A stretch of DNA of 64,000 bases, taken from Pseudomonas sp. JQ170C (GTDB lineage Bacteria; Pseudomonadota; Gammaproteobacteria; Pseudomonadales; Pseudomonadaceae). Location of the stretch: NCBI RefSeq assembly GCF_035581345.1, contig NZ_CP141608.1:1134001-1198000 (forward strand). Reading direction: 5' to 3'. The position numbers were made by a program, and so were the translations under genes. Below, one piece after another: positions 55,583 through 64,000 of the stretch (its first letter is position 1; each line of letters starts with the position of its first letter). The notes beneath the pieces were generated by a model, which made no database searches, was not told the origin of the DNA, and was given only the letters and a program-made list of their open reading frames with translations.

Positions 55583-56584
55583 TTATCGGGCGCTGCACAG
55601 TGCCAGGCAGTTATCCAGCATGCGGTTGGAGAACCCCCACTCGTTGTCGTACCAGGCCAGCACCTTGAGCATTCGGCCGCTGGTGCGGGTGTGGTTGGCG
55701 TCGAAAATCGATGACAGCCGGTTATGGTTGAAGTCGCACGACACCAGCGGCAGGCTGTTGTAGCCCAGCACCTTGGAATGACGGCTGGCCTCCTTGAACA
55801 AGGCATTGACCTCGTCGGCGGTGGTCTCGCGCCCAAGATTCACGGTCAGGTCCACCAGCGAGACGTTGATCACCGGCACGCGTACCGCCATGCCCGTCAA
55901 TTTTCCCGCCAGCTCCGGCAGCACCAGCCCCACGGCCTCGGCCGCACCGGTCTTGCTCGGAATCATCGACTGGGTGGCCGAGCGGGCGCGGAACGGGTCG
56001 CTGTGGTAGACGTCGGTCAGGCTCTGGTCATTGGTGTAGGCGTGGATGGTGGTCATCAGCCCTTGCTCGATGCCCAGTTCGCGGTGCAGCACCTGGGCCA
56101 GCGGCGCCAGGCAGTTGGTGGTGCAGGAGGCCGCCGAGATGATCTGGTGCGAGGCGCGCAGGATATCGTGGTTGACCCCGTACACGATGGTCGCATCGGC
56201 CCCCTTGGCCGGTGCCGAGATAATGACTTTGCCCGCACCGGCAGTAAGATGGGCGGCTGCCTTGGCGCGCTCGGTGAATAACCCGGTGCACTCGAACACC
56301 ACATCGATGGCTTCGGCTTTCCACGGCAGCTCCGCCGGGTTGCGGATGGCGCTGACGGCGATGCGGTCGCCATTGACGGTCAGGCTTTCATGATCGGACT
56401 CGACATCGGCAGCAAAGATGCCGTGGACGCTGTCGTACTTGAGCAGATGGGCATTGATCGCGCTGTCACCCAGGTCGTTGATCGCGACGACCTGCAGGTC
56501 CTGGCGGTAGCCTTGGGTATAGAGTGCGCGAAGGATGTTGCGGCCAATGCGGCCAAAGCCATTGATTGCGATGCGAAGGGTCAT
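55583..56584 (-). CDS. gap: Glyceraldehyde-3-phosphate dehydrogenase
   Basis: 333 residues. NAD-binding [10 protein letters not shown] at the start and catalytic Cys154 in [10 protein letters not shown]. It handles the glyceraldehyde-3-phosphate made by the Entner-Doudoroff route. It is divergent from edd, with two HexR-type operators between them, the known P. putida arrangement. Confidence 0.96.
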   Translation of the reverse strand: MTLRIAINGFGRIGRNILRALYTQGYRQDLQVVAINDLGDSAINAHLLKYDSVHGIFAADVESDHESLTVNGDRIAVSAIRNPAELPWKAEAIDVVFECTGLFTERAKAAAHLTAGAGKVIISAPAKGADATIVYGVNHDILRASHQIISAASCTTNCLAPLAQVLHRELGIEQGLMTTIHAYTNDQSLTDVYHSDPFRARSATQSMIPSKTGAAEAVGLVLPELAGKLTGMAVRVPVINVSLVDLTVNLGRETTADEVNALFKEASRHSKVLGYNSLPLVSCDFNHNRLSSIFDANHTRTSGRMLKVLAWYDNEWGFSNRMLDNCLALCSAR

Positions 56585-56653
56585 GGAGCTACCTCTGGCA
56601 GACCGGGTTAAGCCCGTGGCAAATGAAGAATTGCTTCACTGCATCTGATTTTG

Positions 56654-56668
56654 TTGTTGGAATTACAA
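56654..56668. promoter_or_regulatory. HexR-type operator nearer gap
   Basis: TTGT-TGGAATT-ACAA, matching the HexR pattern TTGT-N7/8-ACAA, 70 bases upstream of gap. HexR releases DNA when bound by 2-keto-3-deoxy-6-phosphogluconate. Confidence 0.8.
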
Positions 56669-56715
56669 GATTATTCGTAAAAAAATAGAAAACAAGCCTT
56701 TTTACTGGCAGTATT

Positions 56716-56730
56716 TTGTTCAATCTACAA
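56716..56730. promoter_or_regulatory. HexR-type operator nearer edd
   Basis: TTGT-TCAATCT-ACAA, a second perfect TTGT-N7-ACAA, 122 bases before the edd ATG. Confidence 0.8.
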
Positions 56731-56852
56731 CGAGCGATCGGCCAAGCCGTCCCTCCCTCAACATTCGCCCCTGCCTTTGAGCCTAGGTGGCGATTGCTGA
56801 TAAGGGAAACAGCCGCAGAGGTCGCAATCACCGATAGCCTGGAGTCCAGTAC

Positions 56853-58675
<1,823 letters not shown>

Positions 58676-58679
<4 letters not shown>

Positions 58680-59647
58680 CCCGCGCCCTGGTCGGTGATA
58701 TCGGCGGTACCAACGCCCGCTTTGCCCTCTGGGAAAACAACGCCATGCATTCGGTGCAGGTGTTTGCCACCGCCGACTACACCAGCCCGGAGCAAGCCAT
58801 TGGTGTCTACCTGGCGGCACAGGGCCTGGCCAGGGGCGAGCTGGACGCGGTCTGCCTGGCAGTGGCCGGGCCGGTGAGCGGTGACGAATTCCGCTTCACC
58901 AACAACCACTGGCGACTCAGTCGCCAGGCGTTCTGCAAGACCTTGCAGGTCGAGCATCTCCTTTTGATCAACGACTTTACCGCCATGGCCCTGGGCATGA
59001 CCCGGTTGCAGGCCGACGAGCGCCGCGAGGTGTGCGCGGGTGTTGCCGATGCCGGGCGTCCGGCGGTGGTGATCGGCCCGGGCACGGGGCTGGGCGTAGG
59101 GACGCTGCTGGACCTGGGCGACGGCCGCTGGATGGCCTTGCCCGGCGAGGGCGGGCACGTCGACCTGCCGGTGAGTACCCCGCGTGAGGCGCAGATTCAT
59201 CAGCAGATTGCCCGCGAGACCGGGCACGTCAGTGCCGAGACCGTGCTCAGTGGCGGTGGCCTGCTGCGGCTGTACCACGCCATCTGTGCGCTGGACGGGC
59301 AGTCGGCAACACTGCAGAGCCCGGCGGCGATTACCGATGCAGCCCTTGCCGGCGAGCCCGTGGCTTTGGCGGTGATCGAGCAGTTCTGCCGCTTTCTGGG
59401 CCGAGTGGCGGGCAACAATGTGCTTACCTTGGGTGGGCGCGGCGGTGTCTACATTGTTGGCGGGGTGATCCCGCGATTTGCCGAGCTGTTCTTGCGCAGC
59501 GGGTTTGCCGAGAGCTTTGCCGACAAGGGCTGCATGAGCGGTTACTTCAAGGGCGTGCCGGTGTGGCTGGTGACGGCTGAATTCTCCGGGCTGCTCGGGG
59601 CCGGCGTGGCCCTGGTAGGAGCGGGCTTGACCCGCGATGCGGTGTGA
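58676..59647 (+). CDS. glk: Glucokinase with REP-encoded C terminus
   Basis: 323 residues. ATP site [14 protein letters not shown] and sugar-side segments LINDFTAMA and GPGTGLGVG are those of the bacterial Glk family. The natural end appears to be around [10 protein letters not shown]; the last ten or so residues, [10 protein letters not shown], are read from a REP arm at 59615 onward. The same tail occurs on the unrelated DUF454 protein at 49911-50321. Activity is probably unaffected because the core is complete. Confidence 0.95.
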
Positions 59648-59684
59648 CGGTGAAACCGCTATCGCGGGGCAAGCCCGCTCCCAC
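59615..59684. repeat. REP pair overlapping the end of glk
   Basis: Arms gtaggagcgggcttgacccg and atcgcggggcaagcccgctc. The first arm is inside the glk frame; the TGA stop follows it at 59645-59647. Confidence 0.93.
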
Positions 59685-59740
59685 AGCAGCCCTGTTTCAC
59701 AGCAAGCACGTTCCTACATTGACCAGTCAGGGATCAACGC

Positions 59741-60457
59741 GTGAGTAAGTCGATATTGATGGTCGATGACGATCAGGAGATTCGCGAGCTGTTGCACACC
59801 TACCTCAGCCGCGCCGGTTTCCAGGTCACTGCCGCGGCCGACGGGCGCGGCTTTCGCCAGGCCCTGGAGGGCGGCGAGTGGGACCTGGTGATCCTCGACG
59901 TCATGCTGCCCGATGAAGACGGCTTCAGCCTCTGTCGCTGGGTGCGCCAGCATGGGCGTCTGGCACAGGTGCCGATCATCATGCTGACCGCCAGCTCCGA
60001 TGAGGCCGACCGGGTGATTGGCCTGGAGCTGGGCGCCGATGACTACCTGGGCAAACCCTTCAGCCCGCGCGAGTTGCTGGCGCGCATCAAGGCCCTGCTG
60101 CGCCGGGCCGGGTTCGGCCACGAGCGCACTGGCGGCGATGTATTGGCCTTTGACGAGTGGCGCCTGGATACCATCAGCCACCGCCTGTTTCACCGCGACG
60201 GTGAGGAGGTGATTCTCTCGGGTGCCGACTTCGCCTTGCTCAAGCTGTTCCTCGACAACCCGCAACAGATCCTCGACCGCGACACCATCGGCAATGCCAC
60301 CCGCGGGCGCGAGCCGATGCCCCTGGACCGTATCGTCGACATGGCTGTCAGCCGCCTGCGCCAGCGTCTGCGCGACACTGAAAAACCGCCACGGCTGATA
60401 CGCACCATACGCGGCAGCGGTTACCTGCTGGCGGCCAGTGTTGCTACCGCGCACTGA
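59741..60457 (+). CDS. gltR: Response regulator GltR, OmpR family
   Basis: 238 residues from a GTG start. Receiver domain with acidic pocket DDD (about 9-11), phospho-acceptor Asp53 and Lys105; winged-helix output domain at about 135-238 (RTIRGSGYLL). In Pseudomonas it controls glucose uptake genes (gts, oprB) with its sensor, encoded next. The two genes overlap by 20 bases. Confidence 0.93.
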   Translation: MSKSILMVDDDQEIRELLHTYLSRAGFQVTAAADGRGFRQALEGGEWDLVILDVMLPDEDGFSLCRWVRQHGRLAQVPIIMLTASSDEADRVIGLELGADDYLGKPFSPRELLARIKALLRRAGFGHERTGGDVLAFDEWRLDTISHRLFHRDGEEVILSGADFALLKLFLDNPQQILDRDTIGNATRGREPMPLDRIVDMAVSRLRQRLRDTEKPPRLIRTIRGSGYLLAASVATAH

Positions 60458-61895
60458 GCGGCGCTGGCGCCTGCCACTGCCGCGCTCGCTGCTCGGTCGC
60501 ATGCTGCTGTTGACCTTGCTGGTGGTGTTGCTGGCCCAGGGCCTGTCGAGCCTGATCTGGCTGTCGCAATTGCGTGCCAGCCAGCTGGAAGGGTTGGTGG
60601 CCAGTGCCCGCAGCCTGGCCCATTCCATGAGCGCCAGTGTCAGCTACTTTCGCTCGCTGCCGGTGGCCTACCGGCCCATGGTGCTGGACCAGTTGCGCAA
60701 TATGGGCGGCACCCGTTTTGTGGTCTCGCTCAATGACAAGCCCCTGGCGATGCAGGAGCTGCCTTCGACGCCGCGCAAGCAGGCGGTGATCACCGCCGTC
60801 GATGAAGTGCTGCACCAGCGCCTGGGTCAGCAACTGGAGATCTCGGTGATGTTTGTCAGCCCTCAGGATCTGCGCATTTTCAACAGCGGCCTGAAGCTGG
60901 ATGAGCTGCCGCGCTCCTGGGCGCACTATGCCTTGACCCTGGAACCGATCAATCCGCCGGTGCTGGTGATGCAGATTCACCTGGGCGAAGGCGAGTGGCT
61001 GTACATCGCCTCGCTGCTGCCCGAACCCTATACCAGCCTGGAGGAGCAGGAGCTGCCGGCCCAGCAGGTCTGGTTCATCCTGCTCACCAGCTCCTTCCTG
61101 CTGCTGTTCATCGGCTTGCTGGTGCACTGGCAGAGTCGCCCGCTCAAGCGCCTGGCCCTGGCCGCGCGGGAGATGTCGCTGGGGGCGGATGTGGAGCCGG
61201 TCACCGAGGGCGGTGGCAGCGAGGTGGAGGAGGTGGGGCGTGCCTTCAATGCCATGCGCGAGCGCATCAGTCGCTACCTGACCGAGCGCAGTCAGTTGTT
61301 CAGCGCCATCTCCCATGACCTGCGTACGCCCATCACGCGCCTGCGCCTGCGAGTCGAGCTGCTCGATGACGAGGCCGTGCAGGCCAAGTTCAGCCGCGAC
61401 CTGGATGAACTGGAAATGCTGGTCAAGGGCGCGCTGCAGTGTGTGAAAGACACCGACATCCACGAGAACATCGAGCGCATCGACCTGAACCAGGTGCTGG
61501 AATGCCTGGTCGAGCCGTACCTGAGCAGTGGCCGGATCACGCTGGAAGGGCGAGCCTTGGCGCCCTATCCGGGCAAGCCGCTGGCGCTCAAGCGCTGCAT
61601 GGGCAACCTGATCGACAACGCCTTGAAGTATGGCGAGCGTGCGCACCTGCGGGTGATCGACAGTGGCAGCGGGTTTGTTTTGCAGGTCGACGATGAAGGC
61701 CCTGGTGTGCCGGAGCAGCGCCTGGAGCAAGTGTTCGAGCCGCATTTTCGCCTGGCCGGACAGCAGCAGGGCTACGGCCTGGGCCTGGGCATCGCGCGCA
61801 ATATCGCTCACAGCCACGGCGGCGAGGTGAGCATGCGCAACCTGCGCGAAGGCGGCTTGCGCGTGACCTTGAGCTTGCCGCGCAGCGGTGACTGA
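60438..61895 (+). CDS. gltS: Sensor histidine kinase of the glucose two-component system
   Basis: 485 residues from GTG 60438 (TTG 60441 also possible). Membrane helices at about 20-42 and 211-231 bracket a periplasmic sensor. A HAMP region follows, then the phospho-His293 in [13 protein letters not shown], and ATPase boxes ([27 protein letters not shown]). Pairs with GltR; in P. aeruginosa the sensor is named GtrS. Confidence 0.92.
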   Translation: MLLPRTERRWRLPLPRSLLGRMLLLTLLVVLLAQGLSSLIWLSQLRASQLEGLVASARSLAHSMSASVSYFRSLPVAYRPMVLDQLRNMGGTRFVVSLNDKPLAMQELPSTPRKQAVITAVDEVLHQRLGQQLEISVMFVSPQDLRIFNSGLKLDELPRSWAHYALTLEPINPPVLVMQIHLGEGEWLYIASLLPEPYTSLEEQELPAQQVWFILLTSSFLLLFIGLLVHWQSRPLKRLALAAREMSLGADVEPVTEGGGSEVEEVGRAFNAMRERISRYLTERSQLFSAISHDLRTPITRLRLRVELLDDEAVQAKFSRDLDELEMLVKGALQCVKDTDIHENIERIDLNQVLECLVEPYLSSGRITLEGRALAPYPGKPLALKRCMGNLIDNALKYGERAHLRVIDSGSGFVLQVDDEGPGVPEQRLEQVFEPHFRLAGQQQGYGLGLGIARNIAHSHGGEVSMRNLREGGLRVTLSLPRSGD

Positions 61896-61907
61896 GCCGC
61901 CGGCAAA

Positions 61908-61935
61908 GCGAATGTCACCAACTGGTGACATTCGC
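61908..61935. promoter_or_regulatory. 28-bp perfect palindrome between gltS and gtsA
   Basis: Arms gcgaatgtcacca and tggtgacattcgc with a two-base centre. It begins 13 bases after gltS and ends 105 before gtsA. There is no T-run, so it looks more like an operator for gtsA than a terminator; the binding protein (GltR or another) is unknown. Confidence 0.6.
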
Positions 61936-62040
61936 GCATCCCTTCGTTACGTCCCCTCGGTCGACCTCTGTTTAGACTCCGATGCAAGCGCAAGCAACAT
62001 GACTTGCACCTGCATAACAACAAGAAAAGGTTTGTCTTCA

Positions 62041-63303
62041 ATGAATGCGATCAATCGTCTCGCCGCTGTCATTTCCCTTGCCTCCTTGTTGCCCCTGAGC
62101 GCTATTGCCGCCGATGCCGGTACGGTCGAGGTGCTGCACTGGTGGACCTCCGGTGGCGAAGCCAAAGCCGTCGAAACGCTCAAGGCGCAGGTGCAGAAAG
62201 ACGGCTTCGTCTGGAAGGACAACGCCGTGGCCGGCGGCGGTGGTGCCGCGGCCATGACCGTGCTCAAGACCCGCGCCATCTCCGGCAACCCACCGGCCGC
62301 CGCACAGATCAAAGGCCCGGATATCCAGGAGTGGGGCGCGCTGGGCTTGCTGACCGAGCTCGATGACGTGTCCAAGGCCAACCACTGGGATGCACTGCTG
62401 CCCGCGAAAGTGGCCGATATCATGAAGTACGACGGTCACTACGTGGCCGTGCCGGTGAACATCCACCGCGTCAACTGGCTATGGATCAACCCCCAGGTGT
62501 TTGAAAAAGCCGGTGCCAAGGTACCCACTACCCTGGACGAGCTTTTCGCCGCCGCCGACAAGCTCAAGGCCGCAGGTTTCATTCCCCTGGCCCATGGCGG
62601 GCAACCCTGGCAGGACAGCACCGTGTTCGAGGACCTGGCCTTGAGCATCCTGGGGCCCAAGGGCTATCACGCCGCCTTCGTCGACCTGGACGAAAGCACC
62701 CTGACCGGCGCGCAGATGGTCGAGGTGTTCAAGACCTTGCAGCGCCTGGGGACCTACATGGACCCCAACCGTGCCGGGCGTGACTGGAACATCGCCGCCG
62801 CCGAGGTCATCAGCGGCAAGGCCGGCATGCAGATCATGGGCGACTGGGCCAAGAGCGAATGGACCGCTGCCGGCAAGGTGGCGGGCAAGGACTACGAATG
62901 CGTGGCCTTCCCCGGCACCCAGGGCAGTTTTGCCTACAACATCGACTCCCTGGCAATGTTCAAGCTCAAGAACGAGAACGACATCAAGGCCCAGAACGAC
63001 CTGGCCAAGGTCGCGCTGGAGCCGCAGTTCCAGACCGTGTTCAACCAGAACAAGGGCTCGCTGCCGGTACGCCAGGACATGGACATGAGCCAGTTCGATG
63101 CCTGTACCCAGAAGTCGGCGAAGGACTTCAAGGAGGCCGAGAAGGGCGATGGCCTGCAGCCGAGCATGGCCCACAACATGGCGACGTCCCTGGCGGTGCA
63201 GGGGGCGATCTTCGATGTGGTGACCAACTTCCTCAATGACCCGAAAGCCGACCCCGCAACGGCGGTCAAGCAGCTGAATTCGGCGATCAAGTCGGCCAAG
63301 TGA
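62041..63303 (+). CDS. gtsA: Glucose ABC transporter, periplasmic binding protein
   Basis: 420 residues. Signal peptide of about 23 residues ([10 protein letters not shown]). Mature start [15 protein letters not shown] is typical of the family-1 sugar-binding proteins. The assignment as glucose/mannose transporter GtsA follows from gene order with gltRS and gtsB. The ATG at 62041 is chosen over upstream in-frame starts because it gives a proper signal peptide. Confidence 0.93.
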   Translation: MNAINRLAAVISLASLLPLSAIAADAGTVEVLHWWTSGGEAKAVETLKAQVQKDGFVWKDNAVAGGGGAAAMTVLKTRAISGNPPAAAQIKGPDIQEWGALGLLTELDDVSKANHWDALLPAKVADIMKYDGHYVAVPVNIHRVNWLWINPQVFEKAGAKVPTTLDELFAAADKLKAAGFIPLAHGGQPWQDSTVFEDLALSILGPKGYHAAFVDLDESTLTGAQMVEVFKTLQRLGTYMDPNRAGRDWNIAAAEVISGKAGMQIMGDWAKSEWTAAGKVAGKDYECVAFPGTQGSFAYNIDSLAMFKLKNENDIKAQNDLAKVALEPQFQTVFNQNKGSLPVRQDMDMSQFDACTQKSAKDFKEAEKGDGLQPSMAHNMATSLAVQGAIFDVVTNFLNDPKADPATAVKQLNSAIKSAK

Positions 63304-63312
63304 CACTGGCCT

Positions 63313-63368
63313 GATCGCGGGGCGAGCCCGCTCCCACATTCCCCTGTAGGAGCGGGCTTGCCCCGCGA
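63313..63368. repeat. REP pair between gtsA and gtsB
   Basis: Arms gatcgcggggcgagcccgct and gtaggagcgggcttgccccg, nine bases after the gtsA stop, inside the transporter operon. Confidence 0.92.
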
Positions 63369-63391
63369 AACCCCTCACAGAGATACCCCCA

Positions 63392-64000
63392 ATGAGCACT
63401 GTTGCCACCCTCAACAAGGCCTCGCCCTTCGACGCCCTGCAACGCTGGCTGCCTAAACTGGTGCTGGCGCCGAGCATGCTGATCGTCCTGGTGGGCTTCT
63501 ACGGCTACATCCTCTGGACCTTCATCCTGTCGTTCACCAACTCAAGCTTCATGCCCAGCTACAAGTGGGTCGGCCTGGCCCAGTATGCCCGGCTGATGGA
63601 GAACGACCGCTGGTGGGTGGCGAGCAAGAACCTGCTGGTGTTCGGCGGCCTGTTCATCGCTATCAGCCTGGCAATCGGCGTGCTGCTCGCGGTGCTGCTC
63701 GACCAGCGCATCCGCCGCGAAGGTTTCATTCGCACCGTCTACCTGTACCCGATGGCACTGTCGATGATCGTCACCGGCACCGCCTGGAAGTGGCTGCTCA
63801 ATCCAGGCCTGGGCCTGGACAAGATGCTGCGCGATTGGGGCTGGGAGGGCTTTCGCCTGGACTGGCTGGTGGACCCGGACCGGGTCGTCTACTGCCTGGT
63901 GATCGCTGCGGTGTGGCAGGCCTCGGGCTTTGTCATGGCGCTGTTCCTGGCGGGGCTGCGCAGTGTCGATCAATCCATTCTCCGCGCTGCGCAGGTCGAT
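63392..64000 (+). CDS. gtsB: Glucose ABC transporter permease, N-terminal part
   Basis: 203 residues are visible before the window ends. The start MSTVATLNKASPFDALQ is followed by membrane segments (LVLAPSMLIVLVGFYGYI, then LLVFGGLFIAISLAIGVLLA). The binding-protein-dependent permease loop is being reached (LAGLRSVDQSILRAAQVD, the EAA-type region). It corresponds to GtsB, the first of two permeases. Confidence 0.92.
   Translation, partial: MSTVATLNKASPFDALQRWLPKLVLAPSMLIVLVGFYGYILWTFILSFTNSSFMPSYKWVGLAQYARLMENDRWWVASKNLLVFGGLFIAISLAIGVLLAVLLDQRIRREGFIRTVYLYPMALSMIVTGTAWKWLLNPGLGLDKMLRDWGWEGFRLDWLVDPDRVVYCLVIAAVWQASGFVMALFLAGLRSVDQSILRAAQVD

Overview
This is a stretch of core chromosome from a Pseudomonas of the P. 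putida group. The evidence is high-GC coding sequence, Pseudomonas gene orders (pmbA/fagA-fumC-orfX-sodA, the lpt-rpoN-ptsN cluster, mla-murA-his, arcDABC, gap/edd-glk-gltR-gltS-gts) and about fifteen copies of a P. putida-type REP sequence (core taggagcgggcttgccccgc). I see no rRNA, tRNA, CRISPR array, insertion sequence, integrase or phage gene. The assignment comes from recall of family and synteny; no search was run.

Layout. 1-4821: the end of pmbA/tldE, then a Fur-controlled operon fagA-fumC-orfX-sodA and a ZIP metal transporter. It supplies iron-free fumarase and manganese SOD when iron is short. 4838-11843 (minus strand): kdsD-kdsC-lptC-lptA-lptB-rpoN-hpf-ptsN-rapZ-ptsO, joining LPS synthesis and export to sigma-54 and the nitrogen PTS. 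12087-20005 (plus): mlaFEDCB, ibaG/bolA, murA, hisG, hisD, hisC. 20100-25780: a GntR regulator, a CynX-type MFS transporter, an NTF2-like protein, a GIY-YIG protein, nucleoid protein NdpA/YejK, HU (hupN) and rlmF. 25876-31218 (minus): pepA, holC, a small unknown gene and valS. 31505-33674: lptF-lptG. Then an RDD membrane protein and a cold-shock protein.

34936-42599 (minus): a glycine/serine catabolic block, gcsR-like regulator, gcvH, gcvP, sdaA, gcvT. Upstream of gcvH I read a sigma-54 promoter and three 18-bp dyads that look like the regulator's binding sites. 42706-49856: a DUF5064-type gene, the arginine deiminase operon arcDABC with a probable ANR box, and a divergent second arcD paralogue. 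49911-55415: a DUF454 protein and a heme-iron locus (sigma factor, anti-sigma factor, TonB-dependent receptor, heme oxygenase) with a Fur box before the sigma gene.

55583-64000: glucose catabolism, with gap divergent from edd-glk-gltR-gltS-gtsA-gtsB (gtsB runs off the window). Two HexR-type operators (TTGT-N7-ACAA) lie between gap and edd.

I found no clearly new multi-gene system. The best observations are: (1) REP pairs placed at or within a few bases of stop codons, twice entering the reading frame so that two unrelated proteins (Glk and a DUF454 protein) share the REP-encoded tail VGAGL(P/T)RD; (2) the gcsR-sigma54-gcv circuit readable from DNA; (3) the arcD duplication; (4) several conserved small genes of unknown function tied to known operons (fagA, orfX, the holC partner, the DUF5064 gene).
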